A stretch of 64,000 nucleotides of DNA from Alkalicoccus chagannorensis DSM 18086 (GTDB lineage Bacteria; Bacillota; Bacilli; Bacillales; Salisediminibacteriaceae): positions 27,462 to 91,461 of the forward strand of contig NZ_AUCK01000015.1 in NCBI RefSeq assembly GCF_000429725.1, in the 5' to 3' direction. Shown here one piece after another: positions 8,891-17,052 of the stretch. The translations under genes and the position numbers were made by a program. Position 1 is the first letter of the stretch. Every line of letters starts with the position of its first letter. The notes below the pieces were generated by a model that made no database searches, was not told the DNA's origin, and was given only the letters and a program-made list of their open reading frames with translations.

Positions 8891-9250
8891 CAACCAGGCT
8901 GCCGGTTGACCGCTGATATTCCGGCAGGGCCTGATGGAAAGAGTCCGTCGTCAAAGCGGATACGGCTGGCTCCATACGCGGAGGGAGCGTCCGGAAAAGG
9001 AGGGCAAAGCGTCTCCTGTGCCGATAAGAGTGGCTCAAAAGCGAGCAGGTGGCTCAACATAGCTGTCGGGCGACGCGGAGAGGCAGCCAGGGGCCGCTTC
9101 CGATGCCATGGTGCGGGATGGAACAGCAGGGGGAAGCGAAAAGATGCGTACCTGTTGGCGTACCTGCCGTGTGCTTCGGCTGGTCATGGGCCTTTGACTC
9201 GAAACCTGAAGAAGCACAGGGGATACGCCTTTGCAGTAGAGCGGCTCTGT
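8891..9250. other. intergenic stretch without a recognisable gene
   Basis: Between the R1 fragment and the end of hpt I see only overlapping low-quality open frames with no ribosome binding site and no family resemblance. No clear hpt terminator is visible. It may be decayed sequence. Confidence 0.4.
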
Positions 9251-9772
9251 TTAGACGATGCGGCCGATATAAGGGAGGTTGCGGTACTGCTGTGCATAGT
9301 CGATCCCGTAGCCGACGATGAACGTATCCGGAATATCAAAACCGATGTAGTCTATCGGAGTTTCAATTCTCCTTCTCTCCGGCTTGTTCAACAGGCTGCA
9401 GATTTTCAGTTCAGCCGGATGATGGAGGCGGAAGTGATCGACGAGGAAGTCGAGCGTCAAGCCGCTGTCGACGATATCTTCGACGATAACTGCGTACTTA
9501 TCTGTAATGTCATGGTCGAGGTCTTTCAGCAGGCGGACCTTGCCGGTAGTTTCCGTCTGGTTCCCGTAGCTGGAAACGGCAATGAAATCGATCTCTACAC
9601 TGGTCTTCATCGCCCGCATCAAATCGGCGGCAAAGACGAAAGATCCTTTTAAGACGGCAATCAGCACAACAGGCCGTCCGGCTGCATCGGCCTCAATCTC
9701 CGCAGCGAGTTCCTGAACCCGAGCGGCGATTTTCTGTTCATCAATCATCACTTCCGTGTTCCATGTTTCCAT
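9251..9772 (-). CDS. hpt: hypoxanthine phosphoribosyltransferase
   Basis: 173 aa cytoplasmic purine-salvage enzyme that joins hypoxanthine or guanine to PRPP to make IMP or GMP. The PRPP-binding motif VIVEDIVDSGLTL is at about 93-105, preceded by the flexible-loop region SSYGNQTETTG and followed by IDYIGFDIPDTFIVGYGIDY near the C-terminus. Length is typical. AGGAGAGGATCT precedes the ATG. In many bacilli hpt sits in the tilS-hpt-ftsH cluster; here it stands alone, so it may be a second copy or a relocated one, which this window cannot settle. Confidence 0.95.
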   Translation of the reverse strand: METWNTEVMIDEQKIAARVQELAAEIEADAAGRPVVLIAVLKGSFVFAADLMRAMKTSVEIDFIAVSSYGNQTETTGKVRLLKDLDHDITDKYAVIVEDIVDSGLTLDFLVDHFRLHHPAELKICSLLNKPERRRIETPIDYIGFDIPDTFIVGYGIDYAQQYRNLPYIGRIV

Positions 9773-9807
9773 GAGTAGATCCTCTCCTTGTGAACGTTTT
9801 TACGTAA

Positions 9808-9813
9808 ATTATA
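9808..9813 (-). promoter_or_regulatory. -10 element of hpt promoter
   Basis: TATAAT on the minus strand, preceded by TGG (an extended -10 context), about 40 nt ahead of the hpt start. No convincing -35 is seen at 17 nt. Confidence 0.45.
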
Positions 9814-10000
9814 CCAATCGTTCGTTATTCCAACGGTTATTGTAACGAGGATTCCCGTTTTTGTAAATATGAATCGGATACATACGAATGTTCATACCCC
9901 GTGCATAAAATTTACTGAACGTTTGAATCTCCTTAAAACGGCCTTGATATTCTTCTACTAGCATGAAAGCAGTAAGAAAGATATTGATGGAGGGATAAAC

Positions 10001-10903
10001 ATGAAAGCATGGTGGATGATGGCGGGAGCCGCTCTTGTATTGAGTGCCTGTGGTTCCGAAGATAACAGCGGAGCGGAGGAAGAAGATCCAGAAGAAATCG
10101 TCATGGGATTTGTGCCGACAACGGACTCGGATGAGATTGCTTCGACGGTGGAGCCGCTGGCGGAGCGGTTATCTGAGATTCTGGATCGTCCTGTCGAAGG
10201 GACGGTCATGACTAGTTTTTCCGGCCTTGTGGCAGCGATGGGTAACGGAGAAGCGCATATTGGTTTTCTGCCGGCCTTCGGATACGTCCAAGGAAATGAA
10301 GAATATGATCTGGAGGTCATGCTGAAATCTGAAAGAGATGGAGCATCCTCCTACCGGGCTCAGTTCGTCGTGCGGGAAGATGCCGGTCTGGAAACATTGG
10401 ATGATCTGGAAGGGACCGGTTGGACGTTTCCGGATGTTGCTTCTCCGGCAGGCTATCTCTTTCCAGCTGCCCATATCGCCGAGCACCGCGGGGACATTGG
10501 GGATGTAGAAACGGAATTTTTCGGAGACGTGCTGGAATCGGGCTCGCATGACAATGCGCTGACAGCTGTAATCGAAGGAGAGATGGATGTCGCAACGACG
10601 TATGAAGATGCGCGTGACGTCATTCTCGATGACTATCCAGAAGCCGAAGAGGAACTGAAGGTTATCGAATATACAGACGAGATTCCAAACGACACCATCA
10701 GCGTGATGGATGGTCTGGACGAAGGGTTGAAGGAAGAAATAAAAGAAGCCTTTCTGCAATTCAATGAAGAAGAAGAGATGATCCAAGTCATGAATGACGT
10801 GTACCGCTGGGATGCGATCGTGGAAGCCGAAGACAGCGATTATGATATCGTGCGGGAAACGTATGATAATTTCCGTGATGAGATTGATGTCGACGATCTG
10901 TAA
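10001..10903 (+). CDS. PhnD-like phosphate/phosphonate-type substrate-binding lipoprotein
   Basis: 300 aa. The signal peptide ends in the lipobox LSAC, followed by an acidic linker. The body resembles the PhnD group of ABC substrate-binding proteins (phosphonate, phosphite or thiamine-precursor transport): MGFVPTTDSDEIASTVEPLAERLSE, a GNGEAHIGFLPAFGYV hinge segment, FVVREDAGLETLDDLEG and SPAGYLFPAAH. No ATPase or permease gene is adjacent, so its transporter partner is elsewhere or it acts as an orphan binding protein. GGAGGG precedes the ATG. The mature protein is rich in Asp and Glu, as expected outside the cell in a halophile. Ligand not determinable. Confidence 0.88.
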   Translation: MKAWWMMAGAALVLSACGSEDNSGAEEEDPEEIVMGFVPTTDSDEIASTVEPLAERLSEILDRPVEGTVMTSFSGLVAAMGNGEAHIGFLPAFGYVQGNEEYDLEVMLKSERDGASSYRAQFVVREDAGLETLDDLEGTGWTFPDVASPAGYLFPAAHIAEHRGDIGDVETEFFGDVLESGSHDNALTAVIEGEMDVATTYEDARDVILDDYPEAEEELKVIEYTDEIPNDTISVMDGLDEGLKEEIKEAFLQFNEEEEMIQVMNDVYRWDAIVEAEDSDYDIVRETYDNFRDEIDVDDL

Positions 10904-10962
10904 GTCGTCCGCGGCGTAAGAGAAGCGGTGGAGCGTTGACGAAGCTGTTTTTCGTCGTCATC

Positions 10963-10991
10963 TTGCCCTTCCGGCATATTCTGGTTACAAT
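10963..10991 (+). promoter_or_regulatory. sigma-A-type promoter of the ArgRS-like gene
   Basis: TTGCCC (10963-10968), 17-nt spacer, TACAAT (10986-10991). It lies 66 nt ahead of the ATG at 11058. I see no T-box features in the short leader. Confidence 0.6.
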
Positions 10992-11057
10992 CAAACAAAT
11001 GATTGGTTGTACAGGAAGAGATCCGGCCGGCCCGGATGTTCCGGAAGGAGGGTAAGG

Positions 11058-12365
11058 ATGAATCGTAAACAGCGTGCTGCGGCAGCATTGAAGCAGACGG
11101 GGCTCTTCCCGCTCAGCACTAGGGACGTGCAGCGGGCGCTTGAGGAGCCTGAACAACATCACGAAGGAGACCTGGCACTTAGCTGTATCCCCGCTTCGAG
11201 ACAGCTGCAGAGGACCGCCGTGGAGCTTGCTGCTGAAACGGCAGCAGCGCTCGAAGACTTTCCGTGGATAACCGCTGAAGCCGACGGGCACCGGGTCTTC
11301 CTGCGTTTTCACCGGCCGGTGGTCGGCGACTGGGTGCTCCAGCATGCAGACGATCCAGACTATGGCAGGAGTACGACCGAACGACCGCAGACGGCAGCGG
11401 TGGTCCTTGGCACTTCCCGGGACCTGGACATGCCGGAGTGGGCGGATCTGCGAGCTGCTGCGGTCACCCAGTCGCTGCTGCGGCTGGCGGACAACGGAGG
11501 GTGGACGAGCATTCGCGCAGAGAAAGCCGCGTCGTGGGAGGTGGATTTCGGCCTGCACGACGAAAAGACGAAGGAGCCGTCGGAGGAGCCGGCCGCGCGT
11601 GTGATCCAGCAGTTAATGGAACAGGAGTTAATTACCCGGACAGAGGAGGGGTATGCGGTTCCTCTGTCCGGACTGCCGCCGCTGCTTCTCTACAGCAGGG
11701 ACGCGGCCGAAGGGGAAGCAAGAGCTTTGGCAGCCGTGGTCGCCAGAAAAGAACAGCTTGATTTTGATGTGCTGCTGGATGTTTCGGATAACCGGAGACA
11801 GCTGCATATCGAACAGCTTCGTCAAGTACTGCGGCAGGGAGGCTGGCCGTGGGGAGGGCAGCTCGAGCATGTAGGGATATCGGAAGTGCAGTCCCGCTAT
11901 ACCCCCACGGACCTCCTGAAGCGGACGAGAGAGCTTTTTCCGGATGCCAAGCAGGCGGCCGGCGTGCTCCTGTTTCATCTGCTGCTGCCGGATCGGATGG
12001 ACCGCCCGCCGCTGACCCCGCACCTGCTCGGTGAAGACAGGGGCGGGCGCTACATACAACAGACGTATAACGAGGTTTGTTATTCCGTAAGCGAAGGGCG
12101 AGCGGACGGCTCAGCATGGCCGGATGCCGTCTGGCGGGTCGTATGTCGGATCGACGACTTCCCGGAAACAGCGAAAACAGCGTGGGAGCGGAGGCAGCCC
12201 TCGCTGCTTGCGGCACTGATGCTGAATCTGGCCGAAGCAGTGCGTGCCGTACCGCCGGAAGCATGGGAAGATGCCGATCACCGCCTCCCCGAAGCAGCCT
12301 GCCGTGTGTTGCGAAGAGGCATGTTCCTCCTCGGAGTGGAGCTGGAGGTCCGGGCAGGCAAGTGA
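11058..12365 (+). CDS. arginyl-tRNA synthetase-like protein lacking catalytic motifs
   Basis: 435 aa; a start at 11058 is chosen because GGAAGGAGGG lies just upstream. The order of segments matches ArgRS throughout: an N-terminal Add1-like region (GDLALSCI...TAVELAAETAAALE, about 38-66), a Rossmann start (VVLGTSRDLDMPEWADLRAA), a connective part (LLLYSRDAAEGEARALAAVVAR, about 209-230), the LHIEQLRQVLRQGGWPWGGQLEHVGI block (about 249-274), GGRYIQQTYNEVCYSV (329-344) that matches the GxYLQYAHAR region, and a C-terminal AACRVLRRGMFLLGVE (413-428). The HIGH motif aligns with EWAD and the KMSKS loop with EVQSR, so aminoacylation is not expected. True ArgRS is about 550 aa. Function unknown; it could bind tRNA-Arg, bind arginine, or regulate. 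The relationship is inferred by eye. Confidence 0.78.
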   Translation: MNRKQRAAAALKQTGLFPLSTRDVQRALEEPEQHHEGDLALSCIPASRQLQRTAVELAAETAAALEDFPWITAEADGHRVFLRFHRPVVGDWVLQHADDPDYGRSTTERPQTAAVVLGTSRDLDMPEWADLRAAAVTQSLLRLADNGGWTSIRAEKAASWEVDFGLHDEKTKEPSEEPAARVIQQLMEQELITRTEEGYAVPLSGLPPLLLYSRDAAEGEARALAAVVARKEQLDFDVLLDVSDNRRQLHIEQLRQVLRQGGWPWGGQLEHVGISEVQSRYTPTDLLKRTRELFPDAKQAAGVLLFHLLLPDRMDRPPLTPHLLGEDRGGRYIQQTYNEVCYSVSEGRADGSAWPDAVWRVVCRIDDFPETAKTAWERRQPSLLAALMLNLAEAVRAVPPEAWEDADHRLPEAACRVLRRGMFLLGVELEVRAGK

Positions 12366-12425
12366 CTTTCTTTCTGCCGTTCCTGTGGCACTTCCCAAGG
12401 CTGAAAGTAGAAAGAAGGCATGAAA

Positions 12426-12459
12426 AAGAGCGGCTTTCTCCTGCGGGAGGACCGCTCTT
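12426..12459 (+). terminator. hairpin after the ArgRS-like gene
   Basis: AAGAGCGG pairs with CCGCTCTT and encloses a second TCTCC/GGGAGGA stem. The T tract is poor (TTGTCT), so termination strength is uncertain. The following bases to 12652 show no gene; a TACAAT box lies near 12581. Confidence 0.55.
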
Positions 12460-12652
12460 GTCTGCGTGGCAGAAAGCTCCCCCCTTTCTGGCAGAGGTGC
12501 TTGTTTTCGTTTCGTTTTCCGGATTAAATCTAAAAAAATGTCGCATAAATACCATTAAATTCCCAAACTTTTAGAGGCGGTACAATGATTCAAAGCCGGC
12601 CTTTTTGGTTATGATGTAACATGGATGAAATAATCGAAAAGGATGTGTCTAC

Positions 12653-13414
12653 ATGAAAAAAGCAGCGCTCTTGTCTACCGTTGCTGGGAGTGCCCTTCTC
12701 CTGGCCGCGTGCGGAGGCGAAAATAACGAAATGAACAACGAGGAAGCAGGAAATCCTGCGGACAACAACGGTGTGGAGAACGAGGAGAACAACGATAACA
12801 ACAGCGATAACAACGAAGAAGCGGACGAGAACAATGAGAACGCTGACGAAGAAGAGAACGGGGAGGAAGCGGCTGGCGACGTCGAGGATCTTGCAGCTGA
12901 CTATGACCTCGACGTGACGGTCGAGGAGGACGGCGGCGACGCGCCGGAAGCATCGATGGAAGAGCTGGAAGAAGTCTTCGCCCTCGTGAGCACAGCGCAG
13001 GAAGCGGACATGCTCGCTTTCGTGGAATCCCCGCAGGAAGGGGAGGCAGAAGAAAGCGGCTCGGTCGAAGCACATTACGAAGTGCCGGGCGTGGAACTGG
13101 AAGAAGTGGAAGCGCACCTCGTTCTCGAATTCGACTATGAATTCGGCGGCGATCTGGGAGATGACGATGTTCATCCATCTTTTGAAGACCTCAGCTCAGA
13201 AGAAGCATCCTTAGAGGGTCCTGAATTTCTGACTTGGGAAACCGATGCCCTCGAGGCAGATACTGCAGGTGCCGGAACGATCGCTGAATTCACAGGAGAA
13301 GGTGCCTGGGTACTGGAAGCGGAACATGACGGAGTGCACGTCACGTTTGAAGAAGAGGACGAATGGCTGGCCGAATTCGCTTCCGACATCCTTGCAGGTA
13401 TTGAAGAGGAATAA
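12653..13414 (+). CDS. highly acidic lipoprotein of unknown function
   Basis: 253 aa. Signal peptide with lipobox LAAC, then an Asn/Glu/Asp-rich low-complexity linker from about residue 23 to 75, then a globular acidic region with repeated beta-prone segments (SVEAHYEVPGVELEEVEAHLVLEFDYEF; AGTIAEFTGEGAWVLEAEHDGVHVTFEEEDEWL). I do not recognise the family. The extreme acidity and the long disordered tether fit a surface lipoprotein of a halophile. It is monocistronic, with AAGGATG ahead of the ATG. Confidence 0.8.
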   Translation: MKKAALLSTVAGSALLLAACGGENNEMNNEEAGNPADNNGVENEENNDNNSDNNEEADENNENADEEENGEEAAGDVEDLAADYDLDVTVEEDGGDAPEASMEELEEVFALVSTAQEADMLAFVESPQEGEAEESGSVEAHYEVPGVELEEVEAHLVLEFDYEFGGDLGDDDVHPSFEDLSSEEASLEGPEFLTWETDALEADTAGAGTIAEFTGEGAWVLEAEHDGVHVTFEEEDEWLAEFASDILAGIEEE

Positions 13415-13493
13415 CCCCCTTGCAGCCCCCAGCGTGAAGGCGGTGTAGTTTCCATGAACCGTGCTGGGACAATAAAAGTTGAAATGAGCAGAA

Positions 13494-13534
13494 AAACGCT
13501 TCCGATGATTCCTATGGTATCGTCGGAAGCGTTT
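13494..13534. repeat. R2 solo hairpin related to the IS1182 transposase tail
   Basis: AAACGCTTCCGATGAT pairs with ATCGTCGGAAGCGTTT (one wobble) around a short loop. The same hairpin occurs at 23806, 25989 and 58714 and inside the 3' end of the transposase gene at 63708. Here it lies between convergent genes and could serve as a bidirectional terminator for the acidic lipoprotein gene. Confidence 0.8.
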
Positions 13535-13679
13535 CGCATGCAGGGGAGAATGCCATGGCTGATTCCGTCTGCCGGGACCGGATTACAGAAAAAAGAGGCC
13601 ATCTCCTCTGGAGGCGGCCTCGATCGATCTATGTTGTGGGAGAACGCGGCCTGCTGCCGGCGCTCCTGCTGTGACTTCG

Positions 13680-14069
13680 TTAAAATGATTCTGAGCTCCG
13701 GTCCACGACAAAGCGGGATACTTCTGCACGGATTTCCTGCAGGACGTCCTCGTAGTCGGATTCTTCTTCCATGTGCATACGGACTTCTCCGTTTTCATAT
13801 AAAATCAAGCTCGGCAGTTCTTCTGCCTGCAGGTGAGGAGCCGCACTGGCAGCCTCGGTTCCTTCAACCACGTGGACATCAATCGGTTTGCTTTTCTCCA
13901 GTTCGAGAAGGGCATCCAGATAAGCGTGGTTTCGTTCATCTTCCTGATCATCAAGAAGCAGAATGGCGTGGAGGGTTTCTTCCGCTTGAAGATCGGGAAG
14001 AACATCATATACGTCAGCAGAGCTGCATCCAGCAGTAATGAATAATAATAACAGCATGAGTGTTTTCAT
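13680..14069 (-). CDS. small thioredoxin-fold-like lipoprotein
   Basis: 129 aa. Signal peptide with lipobox ITAGC, then a region resembling a thioredoxin fold: a first strand and helix (HAILLLDDQEDERNHAYLDALLELEKS), VHVVEGTEAA, and the cis-Pro segment LPSLILYENGEV that is typical of thioredoxin-like proteins. No CxxC redox pair is present, so a disulfide role is unlikely. The domain assignment is moderate and no function can be given. It faces outward at the membrane. GGAGG precedes the ATG on the minus strand. Confidence 0.72.
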   Translation of the reverse strand: MKTLMLLLLFITAGCSSADVYDVLPDLQAEETLHAILLLDDQEDERNHAYLDALLELEKSKPIDVHVVEGTEAASAAPHLQAEELPSLILYENGEVRMHMEEESDYEDVLQEIRAEVSRFVVDRSSESF

Positions 14070-14319
14070 GGCGGAGACCTCCTTATCGCCTGTTCGTCCC
14101 CTATCATAACTGCTGTGTGCTTGAAAAACAGCGTTGTTACACGATTATTATCGAAGTGTCACCGAAATGAGATATTAGTAATCACTGCCGTAAAAAATGA
14201 GATTTTTTGCCGGGGCCGTTCCGGAGTGGATTCCTGCTCGTGAGAATTTGCCATTGTGCACGTTCAATCCGGGGAGAACCGCCGACTACTGCCTGTGGCA
14301 CGGGGGGGAAGATGGTATA

Positions 14320-14437
14320 GGAAAAACGGCGTCGCGCGCTGCACGGGACGAAAGTAGAACCTTTTCTTCCCTCGAAAAGCCTGCAGCGACGCCGTCCGCT
14401 GTTCCGACTTGAAGACGCTGCGCGATTTTGTTCTGTG
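14320..14437 (+). repeat. R1 repeat, core and right part
   Basis: This copy lacks the normal left end but keeps the stem: ACGGCGTCGC pairs perfectly with GCGACGCCGT. That differs in sequence from other copies while keeping the pairing. The inner GGGA...TTCTTCCC arm and the right-hand GACGCTGCGCG segment are present. It lies directly ahead of the SLT-domain gene. Bases 14070-14319 hold no gene that I can see. Confidence 0.75.
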
Positions 14438-14485
14438 ACAGCGGTGGTTATGCGGTATGATAGAGAGAGGAAGCAGGTGAGCGTC

Positions 14486-15136
14486 ATGAAACAACCTGGG
14501 GTCAAAGGTGCCGGCATTTTTCTGGCAGCAGCCGTTTTCTTCTTCGTGCTGCTCTGGGGCGTGTCGTCCATATACGAACAAACACAGGAGGAGTCGGAGG
14601 AACCGGAGCCGCAGATTGCCTCTTATGAAATACCGGCCTCCTTCATCCCGGTCTACCAGGAGGCGGAAGAAGAATACGGCGTGCCGTGGCGGCTCCTGGC
14701 CGCTGTGCATCGAATTGAAACGGTGTTTTCGACGATGGACACCCTCGTGAGTCCTGTTGGAGCAGAAGGGCATCTGCAGTTTATGCCGTGTACGTGGGCC
14801 GGCTGGAATCATCCATCCTGCGAAGGACTCGGGGAAGGAGATATTAGTGAAAGCGAGCTGACCGATCCGGACGTCATCGCCCAGTACGGCGGGTATGGCG
14901 TCGACGCCGATGGTAACGGTCAGGCGGACCCTTACAGTCTCGAAGACGCCGTGTTCAGCGCTGCCAACTATCTGGCTGATGCCGGAGCTGCCGACGGCCG
15001 GCTGGAGGATGCGGTGTATGACTATAACCGGGCCGACTGGTATGTCGACGATGTCCTGGAATTTTACGAGATTTACGAAGCAGGGTACGAAACAGTAGAA
15101 CTGGAAGAGCAGGATATGGAATACGTCGTAGAATGA
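14486..15136 (+). CDS. membrane-anchored lytic transglycosylase-like (SLT domain) protein
   Basis: 216 aa from the ATG at 14486 (AGGAAGCAGG upstream); the frame is open further upstream without a better site. One N-terminal transmembrane helix (about 9-29) and an acidic linker are followed by an SLT-type lysozyme fold: VPWRLLAAVHRIETVF, with Glu78 in the catalytic position, then SPVGAEGHLQFMPCTWAGW and a calcium-loop-like DADGNGQADPYSLEDAVFSAANYLAD. Such proteins cleave peptidoglycan or act in spore or cell-wall remodelling outside the membrane. The domain is clear; the exact role is not. Confidence 0.88.
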   Translation: MKQPGVKGAGIFLAAAVFFFVLLWGVSSIYEQTQEESEEPEPQIASYEIPASFIPVYQEAEEEYGVPWRLLAAVHRIETVFSTMDTLVSPVGAEGHLQFMPCTWAGWNHPSCEGLGEGDISESELTDPDVIAQYGGYGVDADGNGQADPYSLEDAVFSAANYLADAGAADGRLEDAVYDYNRADWYVDDVLEFYEIYEAGYETVELEEQDMEYVVE

Positions 15137-15246
15137 TGGCAGAATATCGAATGATTCTGTCATCTTTCTCTTTTTTTCGTTATACTGGAAAGTAATTCGC
15201 CGTTCGAAATAAAACGGCAGACTTTGACAGGAAGAGGATGATTAGT

Positions 15247-17049
15247 ATGGCACGCACGCGAGCAGACATTCCAGAGCAGGAAAAATGGAATCTGGATGAT
15301 TTATTTTCATCTCAGGAAGCATGGCAGAAAGCCATGGACAAAATTCCTGCGATGCTCCAGGAAGTGCAGCAGTGGGAGCATCAGGTGACCAAAGATGGAG
15401 CATCCTTGTACCAGTCGTTAACATCGTATGAAGCGCTGCAGATCCATATGGTGCAGACAGGAACCTATGCTTCCCTGCGGGAGAGTGGAGATGGGTCTGA
15501 CCCGGAAAACCAGGCGCTGACGGCGGCCTTTTCCTCGGTGCAGGGAGAGGTGCAGGCTGGCGTCTCGTTTCTGGAATCGGAACTGCAGCATCTGACGGCG
15601 GATGAAGTCACGATGATGATCGCGGAAGAGCCGAGGCTCGAGGATTTCCGGCGTACGCTGGACCGGGTGCTGGATGAACAGCCGTTCCGGCTCGGGCCGG
15701 AGGCGGAAAAGGTACTTGCTTCCTTCGGCGAAGTACATAAAGCTCCGTTTATGATCTACGAGCGGAGCAAATCATCGGATCTGCGTTTTCCTTCTTTTCC
15801 GACGTCGGACGGAAAAGAGCATCCACTGACCTTCAATTCGTTTGCTTCCTACGAAACGTCGCCGGAGACAGAAGTCCGCCGGCGTGCCTACGAGACCTTC
15901 TACGAACAGCTGAGCCGCTATCAGCATACGTATGCGGCGGCCTATGCGACGGAAGTGAAAAAGCAGGTGATCGAATCAAACCTGCGCGGCTATGATTCGG
16001 TGACTCACATGCTTCTCTCGAAACAGGAAGTGACGGAAGCGATGTACCACCGTCAGCTGGACACGATCCAGGAGCAGCTGGCTCCGGTCATGCGCCGGTT
16101 TGCTGCGCTGAAAAAAGAGGTGCTCGGCCTGGATCGGATGACGTATGCGGACCTCAAGGCACCGATCGACCCGGACAACAACCCGGAGATGTCCTATGAG
16201 GAGGCGTCTGCGCTCGTGCTCGATTCGCTGGATGTCATGGGCCCGGAATACAAACAGTTCATGCAGCGGGCCATCGACGAACGCTGGGTCGACTATGCGG
16301 ATAACGAAGGCAAGCGTTCCGGTGCGTTCTGTTCGAGTCCTTATGGCGTGCACCCGTACATCCTGGTGACGTGGCACCATTCTATGCAGGATGCGTTCAC
16401 TCTGGCCCATGAGCTGGGCCATGCCGGTCACTTTGCGCTCGCACAGAAGTATCAGCGTCTCTCGAATACACGACCGTCGATGTATTTCATCGAAGCGCCT
16501 TCCACGATGAATGAAATGCTTCTGAGCCGGCATATTCTGGAACAGTCCACGGACGAGAAAACGCGCAGATGGGTGCTGCTGCAGTCGCTCGGGACGTACT
16601 ACCATAACTTTGTTACACACATTCTTGAAGGTGAGCTGCAGCGGCGGGTGTACGCCCATGCCGAGGCCGGGACGCCGATTACAGCGAAACTGCTGAACGA
16701 AGAAAAGACAGATGCGCTGCGCGCCTTCTGGGGAGAAGAGGTGGAGATTCCGGACAGTGCCGGTCTGACATGGATGCGTCAGCCGCACTACTACATGGGC
16801 CTCTATCCGTACACGTATTCCGCAGGCCTCACGGTGTCGACCGCGGCCGCGCAGCAGATGAAGGGGAGAGAAGAAGAAGCTGCGGCCGCTTGGCTCGATG
16901 TGCTCAAAGCCGGCGGCACGATGAAACCACTGGAGCTGATGCAGCAGGCCGGCGTGGATATGACGACCAAAGCGCCTATTCAGGAAGCAGTAGCCTATGT
17001 AGATGGGATTGTCTCGGAGCTGGAAAGCCTCTTCGCTCTGAAGAGGTAG
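15247..17049 (+). CDS. pepF: oligoendopeptidase F (M3 family metallopeptidase)
   Basis: 600 aa, normal for PepF, a cytoplasmic zinc peptidase that degrades short peptides. An N-terminal helical region is followed by the zinc motif HELGHAGHF inside DAFTLAHELGHAG; His and Glu of HExxH are intact, and the downstream Glu ligand lies in IEAPSTMNEMLL. I prefer the ATG at 15247 because GAAGAGG ends right against the ATG at 15238, which leaves 9 nt to 15247. A TATACT box is at 15181. The MFS gene starts 3 nt after the stop. Confidence 0.96.
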   Translation: MARTRADIPEQEKWNLDDLFSSQEAWQKAMDKIPAMLQEVQQWEHQVTKDGASLYQSLTSYEALQIHMVQTGTYASLRESGDGSDPENQALTAAFSSVQGEVQAGVSFLESELQHLTADEVTMMIAEEPRLEDFRRTLDRVLDEQPFRLGPEAEKVLASFGEVHKAPFMIYERSKSSDLRFPSFPTSDGKEHPLTFNSFASYETSPETEVRRRAYETFYEQLSRYQHTYAAAYATEVKKQVIESNLRGYDSVTHMLLSKQEVTEAMYHRQLDTIQEQLAPVMRRFAALKKEVLGLDRMTYADLKAPIDPDNNPEMSYEEASALVLDSLDVMGPEYKQFMQRAIDERWVDYADNEGKRSGAFCSSPYGVHPYILVTWHHSMQDAFTLAHELGHAGHFALAQKYQRLSNTRPSMYFIEAPSTMNEMLLSRHILEQSTDEKTRRWVLLQSLGTYYHNFVTHILEGELQRRVYAHAEAGTPITAKLLNEEKTDALRAFWGEEVEIPDSAGLTWMRQPHYYMGLYPYTYSAGLTVSTAAAQQMKGREEEAAAAWLDVLKAGGTMKPLELMQQAGVDMTTKAPIQEAVAYVDGIVSELESLFALKR

Positions 17050-17052
17050 GCC

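Noticed and set aside
11632..12555. 307-codon minus-strand frame opposite the ArgRS-like gene
   Set aside because: Low-complexity Arg/Pro/Ala-rich translation typical of antisense frames; the plus strand matches ArgRS in order.
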